Positions 1 to 7,370 of a stretch of DNA of 64,000 nucleotides are shown here, one piece after another. Numbering within the stretch: position 1 is the stretch's first letter; every line of letters begins with the position of its first letter. The translations under genes were made by a program, and so were the position numbers. The notes under the pieces are model-generated. The model was not told the origin of the DNA and did not search any database. It saw only the letters and a list, made by a program, of their open reading frames with translations. Source of the stretch: Actinoplanes cyaneus. Its GTDB lineage: Bacteria > Actinomycetota > Actinomycetes > Mycobacteriales > Micromonosporaceae. The stretch lies in the NCBI RefSeq assembly GCF_016862095.1, contig NZ_BOMH01000058.1:62001-126000 (forward strand), given 5' to 3'.

Positions 1-782
1 GCCAGGTTGATCAGCGCGTCCAGGCTGCCGGGGATCAGGCCGCAACCGTTCGCCTTCGGTACGGCGTACGCGTTGTCGACCAGCCTGGCGCCGGCGAGGC
101 CCACGCCGAGCGTCTGGTAGCCGTTAGCGTCGGGCTCGATGGTGATCGTGCCGGAGTCGCCGGTCACCGGCTGGTTCGGCGGCGGCGGGCTGGTCGTTCC
201 GGTGGTGGGGCTGAACTTGATCGGGCTCGCGTCCGATCCGATGTAGCACTTCGTGCCGAACAGTGCGTTGAACAGGTGCAGCTTGACCGGGAGCACGAAC
301 ACCGGAGTGTTCTCGCCGGTGGCCAGCGGCACGAACTCGGTGATCGGCCCGGCCAGTTCCACCTGGGCGAACACGCTGGTCACGCCCGGGATGATGTTGG
401 CGATTCCGGGGATGGACACCTGCAGCGGCTTGGCGACCAGGGTCTTGCCCCGGGGCGCCGGGACGGTCGAGTAGACGTTGGCGACGCTCCCGTCCGGGAA
501 CTCGCGGGTCGGCCCGGAAGCCGGCCAGTAGATGCCGAACTGGACGGTGATCGGGCTGTCGAACGGCACGACGTTCTTGCCGATCGTGACGCTGCCGCCG
601 GTGGTGACCGATCGGACGCAGCCAACCTGCAGGTTCGTCGGGTCCTTCATGGTCGCCGAGGTGAGGGGACAGTTCTCCAGCCCGTCGTAGGCGGCGGCTC
701 GGGCGGGCCCGGGGGTCAGTGCCACGACCGCGGTTGCGGCAGCGATCATGGCGAGGACGGATTTCAGCCGTGACGCTGTCAT
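1..782 (-). CDS. secreted protein of unknown function (3' end off the window)
   Basis: A continuous minus-strand frame runs from ATG at 782 to the left edge with no stop (260 residues seen). Residues 1-29 form a Sec signal peptide: basic start MTASRLK, hydrophobic stretch, cleavage probably after PARA. The mature part is Gly/Pro/Thr-rich with four Cys residues (in ENCPL, VGCVR, TKCYIG and NGCGL), suggesting disulfides in an exported beta-rich protein, and has a Pro-rich linker (SPPPPNQP) near residue 212. I do not recognise a catalytic family. It is transcribed divergently from a TetR gene across a 172-bp gap with a small palindrome, so co-regulation with the downstream DUF6230/DUF6114 pair is possible. 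Confidence 0.75.
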   Translation of the reverse strand, partial: MTASRLKSVLAMIAAATAVVALTPGPARAAAYDGLENCPLTSATMKDPTNLQVGCVRSVTTGGSVTIGKNVVPFDSPITVQFGIYWPASGPTREFPDGSVANVYSTVPAPRGKTLVAKPLQVSIPGIANIIPGVTSVFAQVELAGPITEFVPLATGENTPVFVLPVKLHLFNALFGTKCYIGSDASPIKFSPTTGTTSPPPPNQPVTGDSGTITIEPDANGYQTLGVGLAGARLVDNAYAVPKANGCGLIPGSLDALINL

Positions 783-930
783 GGCGTCACTCCTTCGGAA
801 TACCTCGTTGGGATCGGGGCCCGGCCGTTTCCGCAGCGTTCCGGGGGCTTGAGCGGGAGGTGATACTGGGGTGACCCGCTTCGCGCACCATCGAGATCCG
901 TGGACGTATGAGAAACCCCAGCGGTATGTC

Positions 931-942
931 ATGTCAAGACAT
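931..942. promoter_or_regulatory. candidate TetR operator (ATGTC-AA-GACAT)
   Basis: A perfect 5-bp inverted repeat, ATGTC-AA-GACAT, lies 12 bp upstream of the TetR start at 955, between two divergent genes. An extra direct half-site ATGTC abuts it at 926-930. Position and symmetry fit autoregulation by the adjacent TetR protein; this is inference. Confidence 0.4.
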
Positions 943-954
943 TGAGGAACGACG

Positions 955-1686
955 ATGACGAAATCCGTAATCAGTCCGCTGCCGGGCGCGCGCGCCGGAC
1001 GGGACCCGGCTCGGGCGATCAAACGCGGTCCGCGTTCGATGACGCCGGAGGCCGTGGCCGCGACCCAGCGGGAGCGGCTCTACGACGCGCTGGTGCACAC
1101 GGTCGCCGAGAAAGGCTACGTGAACGCCCGGGTCAGCGACATCTGCACGGCGGCCGGGGTGACCCGCCCCGCGTTCTACGCGCTCTTCGCCGGCAAGGAG
1201 GACGCGTTCCTGGACACCTACCGGCACGGGACCAGTTTGCTGCTGCGGTTCATGGACGACGCGTACGCGGATGCCGGCGACTGGCGCACCGGCGCGCGCG
1301 CCGCGCTGAAGGTGCTGCTCGACGTGCTCGCCAGCGTGCCGGCGTTCGCCACGATGGCGATCGTCGAGATCGACGCGGCCGGGCCGATCGCCCGGCGGGA
1401 GCGCACCGAGCTGCTGGGCCGTTTCGCCCGCTTCTTCGCCGAGGCCCCGGAGGTGCCGGAAGGGCTGGTCGACACCGTGGTGGGCGGCGTCTACTCGACC
1501 ATCTACGGTCACGTCTCCGCAGGTCGTGTCGCCGATCTGCCCGGTCTGGCGCCGATGTTGGGCTACTTCATGATGGCGCCGTTCGTGGGTCGCGAGGGCG
1601 CTGCCGCCGAGCTGGTCGTGCGGCCCGGCGGCGAGCGGGTCGTGCCGCCGTGCGCCGCGTCAGATACCGACGGGGTTTTTCACTGA
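955..1686 (+). CDS. TetR/AcrR-family transcriptional regulator
   Basis: A 243-residue one-component repressor. The N-terminal HTH is clear at about residues 40-85: RERLYDALVHTVAEKGYVNA, then VSDICTAAGVTRPAFYALFAGKEDAFLDTY. The C-terminal half is the variable ligand-binding region. The first ~30 residues are a basic extension; ATG at 955 has GAGGAA five bases upstream. It lies directly upstream of the DUF6230/DUF6114 pair in the same direction and divergent from a secreted protein. In other actinomycetes a TetR gene commonly sits with this pair (recalled, not searched). Ligand unknown. Confidence 0.9.
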   Translation: MTKSVISPLPGARAGRDPARAIKRGPRSMTPEAVAATQRERLYDALVHTVAEKGYVNARVSDICTAAGVTRPAFYALFAGKEDAFLDTYRHGTSLLLRFMDDAYADAGDWRTGARAALKVLLDVLASVPAFATMAIVEIDAAGPIARRERTELLGRFARFFAEAPEVPEGLVDTVVGGVYSTIYGHVSAGRVADLPGLAPMLGYFMMAPFVGREGAAAELVVRPGGERVVPPCAASDTDGVFH

Positions 1687-1707
1687 CTGGAATGCGGGCT
1701 CCTGCGC

Positions 1708-1736
1708 TTGACGCCTTTGGTTACTCCGGCGTAACT
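1708..1736 (+). promoter_or_regulatory. candidate promoter with palindrome upstream of DUF6230 gene
   Basis: TTGACG (1708-1713) is followed after about 18 bp by TAACTT (1732-1737), a reasonable -35/-10 pair about 90 bp upstream of the DUF6230 start. The inverted repeat GTTAC-N6-GTAAC (1720-1735) sits between the hexamers and overlaps the -10, a typical place for a TetR operator. Its sequence differs from the palindrome at 931-942. Confidence 0.35.
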
Positions 1737-1826
1737 TCGCCGAAATCCATCGAGATGCGCAAATAGCCGCGCCGGACCGGCATCCGCAGTGCCGTGACCG
1801 GCGACAACGCCCGCAAAGGAGCATGC

Positions 1827-2432
1827 ATGTCCTCCATACGTCACGGCCGCACCCGCTGGCGCCGGTTCACCGCGATGCTGCTCGGTGGCCTCGCGGCGAC
1901 GGCCGGTCTGGTGCTGCTGACCGGTCAGGGGGTGCTCGCGGCCTCCTTCTCGATCTCCGGCATGCCGTTCGTCGTCACCTCGCCCAAGCTGCACGGGTAC
2001 GGATTCGCGCAGTACGCGGAGATGGACAACATGGCAGACGGCAGCCCCAACGCGGGTGACACCGGGGGTCAGGTGCTGGTGATCGTCTCCGCGGTCCGCG
2101 ACGCCCAGCTCGACGGGCTGTGCCAGAGCATCGCGCTCGGCGGCATCAACCTGAAGCTCACCGCGGGCAGCGCCACGAACAAGGTCACCGCCGACACGCT
2201 CGTCGTCGACTCCGACGCGATCAGCGCGAACGCCGACTTCAAGTCGATCGAGATCGGCCGGGACGCGAGCACGCTCGACGCGGTGCCCGGCAAGAAGGGC
2301 GCGATCGGCGTCTTCGGCCAGCAGGCCGACGAGGTCACGCTCACGAACCTGCGGCAGAACAACTACGCCACCACGGCGGCCACGTTCAAGCTGCCCAACC
2401 TGCGCATGTCGTTCACCGGCGACGGCTGCTGA
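1827..2432 (+). CDS. DUF6230 family secreted protein
   Basis: A 201-residue exported protein of unknown biochemical role. Residues 1-33 are a signal sequence: basic SSIRHGRTRWRR, hydrophobic core, probable cleavage near GVLA-A. The mature part is a beta-rich Ser/Thr/Asn-containing domain with a Cys in DGLCQS and a C-terminal GDGC. It matches my memory of the actinobacterial DUF6230 family, sometimes annotated as cholesterol esterase without support. ATG at 1827 was chosen over an upstream GTG (1794) because AAAGGA lies six bases before it. The DUF6114 gene starts 2 bp after the stop, so the pair is one operon. Confidence 0.75.
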   Translation: MSSIRHGRTRWRRFTAMLLGGLAATAGLVLLTGQGVLAASFSISGMPFVVTSPKLHGYGFAQYAEMDNMADGSPNAGDTGGQVLVIVSAVRDAQLDGLCQSIALGGINLKLTAGSATNKVTADTLVVDSDAISANADFKSIEIGRDASTLDAVPGKKGAIGVFGQQADEVTLTNLRQNNYATTAATFKLPNLRMSFTGDGC

Positions 2433-2434
2433 CC

Positions 2435-3106
2435 ATGTCCGGCATCTCGCACCACCGGGCCACGCCGGGCGCTCGTGCCCGGCGGGGCTTCGGCGACTGG
2501 CGGCGCACCCGCCCGTTCTGGGGCGGGCTGTTCGTCCTGCTCGGCGGGGCGGAGATCCTGTTCACGGTGTGGGCGCCGCTGGGCGTGGTGCTGCACGTCG
2601 GCATGCAGAACTTCATCGGCTACCTGGTGCCGTGGGTGATCGTGATCCTGGGCCTGCTGCTCTGGTTCAACCCGGCTCAGCGGATCTTCTACTCGCTGAT
2701 CGCGTTGCTCTGCGGCCTGGGCTCGTTCCTCACGTCCAACATGGGCGGCTTCATCGTCGGTCTGCTGCTCACGCTGGTGGGAGCCGCTCTGGCGTTCGCC
2801 TGGGCGCCCAGCGAACCGGGGCCGCCGGTGGAATCGCCATCGCCCTCCGCCGCCGTGGAGCCCGGTGACCCGGAGCTGCCGGTGGAGACCCCGGCAGCCT
2901 CGGCGCCGGCCTCCGCGCCGCCGGATCCCGAGCCGGTCCCGCCTCCGGCCCTGTCCCTCGGCCCGGCTTCGCCCCACATTCAGGAGCATCTGGAGGTACG
3001 GCGGGATCGGGCGCCCGAGGAGCAGGACCACAACACCCTGCCGCCCGAGGGCCGGTGGCAGAGCACCGCGCCGGTCCGGAACTCACCGAGCCCCGAGCGG
3101 GAGTGA
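2435..3106 (+). CDS. DUF6114 family membrane protein
   Basis: A 223-residue integral membrane protein: basic N-terminus (residues 1-28, ending GDWRRTRPFWGG), then about four hydrophobic helices at roughly 30-55, 60-85, 88-105 and 108-128, then a long Pro/Ala/Glu-rich tail (130-223) probably exposed. The N-terminal DWRRTRPFWGGLF is what I associate with DUF6114. Its ATG follows the DUF6230 stop by 2 bp, implying translational coupling. It may anchor or work with the secreted DUF6230 partner; function unknown. A GC-rich hairpin follows at 3126-3162. Confidence 0.75.
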   Translation: MSGISHHRATPGARARRGFGDWRRTRPFWGGLFVLLGGAEILFTVWAPLGVVLHVGMQNFIGYLVPWVIVILGLLLWFNPAQRIFYSLIALLCGLGSFLTSNMGGFIVGLLLTLVGAALAFAWAPSEPGPPVESPSPSAAVEPGDPELPVETPAASAPASAPPDPEPVPPPALSLGPASPHIQEHLEVRRDRAPEEQDHNTLPPEGRWQSTAPVRNSPSPERE

Positions 3107-3125
3107 AGGCCGGTTCCCCTCCTTG

Positions 3126-3162
3126 CCGCGGCGGTCCGCTCCTGTTCGAGTGGCCGCCGCGG
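3126..3162 (+). terminator. GC-rich stem-loop after DUF6114 gene
   Basis: CCGCGGCGG (3126-3134) pairs perfectly with CCGCCGCGG (3154-3162) across a 19-nt loop, 20 nt after the stop codon. No T-run follows, as is usual in high-GC actinobacteria, so it is a candidate factor-independent terminator by position only. Confidence 0.4.
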
Positions 3163-3345
3163 TTCCGTGTTTCCGGACTGTTTCCGCGCCACGGCGTGTC
3201 TGATTTGTCACGTTATGACGGTATTGCGATGCTGGTGGAGCGGTCATTCGTTGGCCCGGTCCCCCGGCGGACGGTGTCGCGCCGCCTCTGCCACGTCGCG
3301 TGGGGTGAGGCCCATCTCCCCGGAACACAGGAAAGGTGCTGGAGG

Positions 3346-3459
3346 ATGAACTCCGCATACCAGTTCGTCGTGCGCGACCCGGAACGAGACGCCGACACCG
3401 GCCCGGCGCGGGCCACTCCCGCCACGGCCACCGGAACGGTCCTGGCCGGGAACCGGTGA
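3346..3459 (+). CDS. small ORF (37 aa) coupled to ketosynthase gene
   Basis: ATG at 3346 opens a 37-residue frame starting MNSAYQFVVRDPERDADTGP and ending TVLAGNR. Its TGA overlaps the ketosynthase GTG start (GTGA, 3456-3459), the usual sign of translational coupling. An AAAGG ribosome-binding site lies about nine bases upstream, and a GGAGG directly abuts the ATG. The peptide has no membrane segment or Cys and is unlike anything I know. It could be a regulatory leader ORF, a small partner of the ketosynthase, or chance. It is too short to judge by codon use. Confidence 0.4.
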   Translation: MNSAYQFVVRDPERDADTGPARATPATATGTVLAGNR

Positions 3460-4685
3460 GCGCCCGCGACGCCGTGGCGGTGACCGGGATCGGCCTGGTC
3501 ACCCCGGCCGGAGTGGGCGCCCCGGCCACCTGGGCAGGCCTGATCGAGGGCCGGTCGGTGGCCGCCCCGGACCCCGAGCTGGCCGGTCTGCCGGTCGCGT
3601 TCAGCTGCCGGGTCGGTGACTTCGACGGGGTGGCGCTGCTGGGGCATCGGCTCAACCGGCGGCTCGACCCGTTCAGCAGGTTCGCGGTCGCCGCCGCCCG
3701 CGAGGCCGTCGCGGACGCGACCCTGGGCCCGGGACGATGGGCGGCCGAGCGGGTCGCCGTCGTGCTCGGGGTCGGTGCCAGCAGCATGAGCGGCACCGAG
3801 GCCGCGGTCGAGATGGTCCTCGGTGACCGGCCCGACCGGGTGTCGCCGTTCGCGCTGCCGCGGACCCTGCCGAACATGGCCGCCGCCGAGGCCGCGCTCG
3901 ACCTCGGCGCGCAGGGCCCGTGCTTCACGGTGAGCAGTGCCTGCGCCTCCGGCGCGCACGCGCTCGGCGTGGCCCGTGACATGCTGCTCTCCGGGGCGTG
4001 TGACGTCGTCGTGGCCGGTGGGGCGGAGTCCGGCCGCAGCCGTACGTCGGCCGCGTCCTTCGCCCGGATCGGGGCGCTCTCCACCCGCGGCGACGAGCCG
4101 CACCTGGCCTCCCGGCCGTTCGACCTGGACCGGGACGGCTTCGTGCTCGGCGAGGGCGCCGGGGTGCTGGTCCTGGAACGGGTCGCGGACGCGCGGGCGC
4201 GCGGGGCGCGGGTCCGGGCGTATCTCGCCGGGTACGGCGCGTCAGCGGACGCCCACCACATCACCGCCCCGCACCCGGAGGGGCGCGGCGCCGTCCGGGC
4301 GATCCGGGCCGCGCTCGCCGACGCCGGCCTCGCGCCGGCCGACATCGGCCACGTCAACGCCCACGCCACCAGCACGCCCATGAACGACGTGGTGGAGGCG
4401 GCGGCGCTCGGCGAGGTGTTCGGGGCGCTGGCCCCGCCGGTCACCGCGTTCAAGGGGGTGATCGGGCACGCGATGGGGGCCGCCGGGGCGATCGAGGCCG
4501 CCGGGGTGGTCATGTCGCTGGAGCGCGGGCTGCTGCCGCCGGTCGCCAACCTGGACAAGCTCGACCCGGCGATCGACGTGAACGTCGTGGTCGACCGGCC
4601 CCGGCACGTGCGCCGGGCCCCGGCGCTCAGCACGTCGTTCGGGTTCGGCGGCCAGAATGCGGCCCTGGTGTTCAGCCCGGCCTGA
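3456..4685 (+). CDS. beta-ketoacyl-ACP synthase (FabF/KAS II-like), orphan
   Basis: A 409-residue thiolase-fold condensing enzyme. The triad is intact: Cys163 in VSSACASGAHA, His303 in NAHATSTPMND, His338 in GVIGHAMGAAG, followed by the glycine-rich SFGFGGQNAALVF. The motifs fit FabF or the KS-alpha of type II polyketide systems rather than the chain-length factor, which lacks the Cys. GTG at 3456 is preferred because the conserved SARDAVAVTGIG begins there. No ACP, chain-length factor, ketoreductase or malonyl transferase lies nearby, so it is a stand-alone enzyme, perhaps for lipid or specialised acyl-chain elongation. The gene overlaps the preceding 37-aa ORF by 4 nt. Confidence 0.9.
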   Translation: MSARDAVAVTGIGLVTPAGVGAPATWAGLIEGRSVAAPDPELAGLPVAFSCRVGDFDGVALLGHRLNRRLDPFSRFAVAAAREAVADATLGPGRWAAERVAVVLGVGASSMSGTEAAVEMVLGDRPDRVSPFALPRTLPNMAAAEAALDLGAQGPCFTVSSACASGAHALGVARDMLLSGACDVVVAGGAESGRSRTSAASFARIGALSTRGDEPHLASRPFDLDRDGFVLGEGAGVLVLERVADARARGARVRAYLAGYGASADAHHITAPHPEGRGAVRAIRAALADAGLAPADIGHVNAHATSTPMNDVVEAAALGEVFGALAPPVTAFKGVIGHAMGAAGAIEAAGVVMSLERGLLPPVANLDKLDPAIDVNVVVDRPRHVRRAPALSTSFGFGGQNAALVFSPA

Positions 4686-4864
4686 CGAGCCGGGCGAGGG
4701 TGTCCCGCCCGGCCTGACGGACCGGCCGCGCGACGTCGTACGTGGGCCGGACCGGCGATGATGCCGATCCGGCGCACCTGGTCGCTGTCACGCGATTGAC
4801 GACCCTGGATGGCATCGCCTACGGTCGACGGAGGAAAGCCCTTTCCCCCAGCCTGGAGGCAACG

Positions 4865-5884
4865 ATGCGCCGACGAGCTCTCCTTTCGGCAGCGGCCCTC
4901 GGTGCGGTCGCCTGGCCCGCCCCGGCCCTTGCCGCGAAGCGTCGGCCGGACGTGATCGTCGAGCCCGGCACGAGCATCCAGTCCGTCGTGGACGCGGCGC
5001 CCGCCGGTGCGCTCACGCCGTACACCATCGGCCTTCGCCCTGGTGTTCATCGTGGTCAGGTGATCGTGCCCGCGGACAAGACGTTCCTGGAGTTCCGTGG
5101 GCTCGGGCGCGGGCCGCGCGACGTGGTGATCGCCGATGATCGCGCCAACGGGACGCTGAAACCGGACGGCACGCCGTGGGGCACGTCCGGCAGCGCGTCG
5201 GTGACCCTGAGCGGCGCGGACTTCCGTGCCACCAACCTGACGTTCGCGAACCTGTTCGACGAGGCGGCGCATCCGGAGATCACCAACCGGCAGGCGGTGG
5301 CCGTGCTGACGCGCGCCGACCGGCTGATCTTCGACCGGGTGCGGTTCGTGGGCAACCAGGACACGCTCTACGTCAACAGCACCGCGGCGGGCGTGATCGC
5401 CCGCGCCTACTTCCGGGACTGCTACGTCGAGGGCGACGTCGACTTCATCTTCGGGCGCGCGACGGCGGTCTTCGCGCGGTGCCAGATCCACTCGCTGAAC
5501 CGGGGCAGCACACCGAACGGGTACGTGACCGCGCCCAGCACCGACCTCACGAACCCGCACGGCTTCCTGTTCAGCCGGTGCCGGCTCACGTCGGACGCGC
5601 CCGCCGGCACGGTCTACCTCGGGCGGCCCTGGCATCCGAGCAATGACCCGAACGCGGTCGGGCAGACGATCATCCGCGAGTCGTGGATCGGTGAGCACAT
5701 CGGCGCGACCCCGTGGAGCGACTTCGGGACCTGGTCGTGGCGGGACGCGCGGTTCGCGGAGTACCGCAACTACGGGCTGGGTGCGCTCGTCACCGCCGAC
5801 CGTCCCCAGTTGACCCGGGAGCAGGCCGCGGCGAACGAGATCGCCGACTTCCTCGGCGACTGGCAGGTGTCCTGCGGCGCCTGA
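4865..5884 (+). CDS. secreted pectinesterase (CE8 family)
   Basis: A 339-residue pectin methylesterase, which de-esterifies methylated polygalacturonate outside the cell. A signal peptide covers residues 1-23 (MRRRALLSAAALGAVAWPAPALA). The right-handed beta-helix carries the conserved active-site set: Gln143 (NRQAVAV), Gln165 and Asp166 (GNQDTLY), Asp193 (VDFIFG) and Arg254 (YLGRPW). ATG at 4865 has GGAGG five bases upstream. It stands alone and converges with the MFS gene. It suggests a soil or plant-debris lifestyle; I see no pectate lyase next to it. Confidence 0.93.
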   Translation: MRRRALLSAAALGAVAWPAPALAAKRRPDVIVEPGTSIQSVVDAAPAGALTPYTIGLRPGVHRGQVIVPADKTFLEFRGLGRGPRDVVIADDRANGTLKPDGTPWGTSGSASVTLSGADFRATNLTFANLFDEAAHPEITNRQAVAVLTRADRLIFDRVRFVGNQDTLYVNSTAAGVIARAYFRDCYVEGDVDFIFGRATAVFARCQIHSLNRGSTPNGYVTAPSTDLTNPHGFLFSRCRLTSDAPAGTVYLGRPWHPSNDPNAVGQTIIRESWIGEHIGATPWSDFGTWSWRDARFAEYRNYGLGALVTADRPQLTREQAAANEIADFLGDWQVSCGA

Positions 5885-5885
5885 C

Positions 5886-5963
5886 GGCTGGCGCTGGTGG
5901 GTGTTTCGGGGCCCGTTGGCACCCGTGAGGGCCAGCTGGTGGAGCGCGGCTGGCGCTGGTGGG
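5886..5963. repeat. palindromic repeat element, copy 1
   Basis: Between two convergent genes. About 44 bp (5900-5943: GGGTGTT.CGGGG...CACCCGTGAGGGCCAGC) closely matches 45561-45605. The arms around 5886-5903 and 5918-5936 can form an imperfect hairpin. A 16-bp exact direct repeat, GGCTGGCGCTGGTGGG, occurs at 5886-5901 and 5948-5963. It probably acts as a bidirectional terminator or is a dispersed palindromic repeat. Confidence 0.5.
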
Positions 5964-5973
5964 CGGGTCGGGC

Positions 5974-7188
5974 CTACGGGTGCGGGGTGGCCGGCTCGGG
6001 GAGGGCGGGGCTCGAGGCGGCGGAGCGTGTGCCGGCGGCCCAGCGGGTGAGCGGCAGGTAGAGCAGGCCGCCGCCGGCGAAGAGCGCGGCCAGGACCAGC
6101 CAGCCGGAGCCGTGCAGGCCGAGGACGCACGCTGTCACCAGGGGCGGGGCGACCATGTCACCCAGCCCCCGGCCCGCGAAGTAGGCGCCCTGGTACTGCC
6201 CCTGGGCCCACGGCGGCGCCATCGCGAACAGGACCGCCCAGCTGCCCGTTGACAACCACAGCTCGCCGAGCACGTGGACCACGGCGGCCGTGGCGATCAG
6301 GGTTCCGGCGAGCCACGGGGAGCGACCGGCGGCGATCGCGAAGATCGCGCAGGACAGGGCCACGAGCGCGCTGCCGCGGAGCGCGACTCGCCGGGCCGCC
6401 GCGAGGCCGTCGACACCGCGGGTCATCCGGACCTGCAGCAGCACGCATCCGGCCGTGTTGATGACCAGGGCGACCGAGATCAGCCAGAGCGGGGCGTGCG
6501 CGCCGGTCGCCAGCCACAGCGGCAGGCCGATGCCGAGCAGGTCGTTGTACGTGCTGGAGATCAGCCCGTCGAGGGCGGCGAACGCCAGGAACGGGCGGTC
6601 GCGCAGGGCGACCAGCCGCGGGCCGCCGACCGGCGTGGTCTGGGGCGCGACCCCCGGGACGCGGGCGACCAGGACGGCCGCGACGAGGAACGTGGCGGCA
6701 TTGACCAGCAGGATGACCGCATACGCGACAGGGGTGTGGAGCAGCAGGGGGATGCTGCCCGCCAGGGTGCCGAGCCCCATCCCGGCGTTGGTCATGGTGC
6801 GCAGCCGGGCGCGCATCGTGAGGCGGCTCGCGGCCGGCACGGAGCCGGCGGCGAGGGCGCCGTTGGCGCTCTTGACCAGTGCCGTCGCGACCGCGATCAG
6901 GCACGAGAGAAGGATGAACGGCATGAGTGAGTGCACCGCGAGCAGCGCGGTGTACGACCCGGCGAGCACGATCATGGACAGGATCGACAGCCGTTTCGGC
7001 CCGTAGCGGTCGGCGACGTAGCCGAGCGGGGTCACGGCGAGCACGCCGGCGGCCGCGCCCGCGCTGAGCCCGGCGGCGATCGTCGCGGGGCTGAGCCCGG
7101 CGACCGTGGTCAGGAACAGCACGCTGGTGGTCAGGTAGGCGCCGTTGCCGAACGCGTTCACCAGCGTGGCGAGGAGCAGCACACGCAT
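5974..7188 (-). CDS. MFS transporter, probable exporter
   Basis: About 404 residues with roughly twelve hydrophobic helices and the loop 2-3 signature GYVADRYGPKRL of the major facilitator superfamily. The N-terminus MRVLLLATLVNAFGNGAYLTTS goes straight into helix 1, so ATG at 7188 is preferred over an in-frame TTG at 7203; neither has a strong ribosome-binding site. The gene diverges from the PLP-enzyme operon at 7371 across an AT-rich 180-bp region, so it likely exports that pathway's product or a related amino-acid-like compound. Substrate cannot be read from sequence. Confidence 0.85.
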   Translation of the reverse strand: MRVLLLATLVNAFGNGAYLTTSVLFLTTVAGLSPATIAAGLSAGAAAGVLAVTPLGYVADRYGPKRLSILSMIVLAGSYTALLAVHSLMPFILLSCLIAVATALVKSANGALAAGSVPAASRLTMRARLRTMTNAGMGLGTLAGSIPLLLHTPVAYAVILLVNAATFLVAAVLVARVPGVAPQTTPVGGPRLVALRDRPFLAFAALDGLISSTYNDLLGIGLPLWLATGAHAPLWLISVALVINTAGCVLLQVRMTRGVDGLAAARRVALRGSALVALSCAIFAIAAGRSPWLAGTLIATAAVVHVLGELWLSTGSWAVLFAMAPPWAQGQYQGAYFAGRGLGDMVAPPLVTACVLGLHGSGWLVLAALFAGGGLLYLPLTRWAAGTRSAASSPALPEPATPHP

Positions 7189-7203
7189 GCCGCCATCTAA
7201 CAA

Positions 7204-7370
7204 GACGTACGTACGGTTTGCAAGGCTGAGTGAGTGAATGAATTGTCAGATGCTCATATAACAAATCATGGACAGAACTGTTGACGCATCTTTTTCATCC
7301 TTTATCGACTGGCGAGTAAAGGCCTTGTCGGATACGTTGAGAAAAGCGCCGGTGAAATCGGGAGACGCAC
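7204..7370. promoter_or_regulatory. AT-rich divergent promoter region
   Basis: This gap between the MFS gene and the PLP operon is far richer in A/T than its surroundings, for example around 7238-7310. A plausible plus-strand -35 is TTGACG at 7280-7285 with ATCGAC or TATCGA after 17-18 bp. GGGAG (7360-7364) is the ribosome-binding site for ATG 7371. ACGTACGTAC (7205-7214) is self-complementary. No operator is convincing. Confidence 0.45.

Noticed and set aside
3336..4685. Ketosynthase start at 3336
   Set aside because: The extra 40 residues are Arg/His-rich and overlap the small ORF; conserved sequence begins at GTG 3456.
3083..6130. 1015-codon minus-strand open frame across ketosynthase and pectinesterase
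   Set aside because: It is antisense to two clear enzymes, is dominated by Arg/Pro/Ala, and shows no domain; a product of high GC at third positions.
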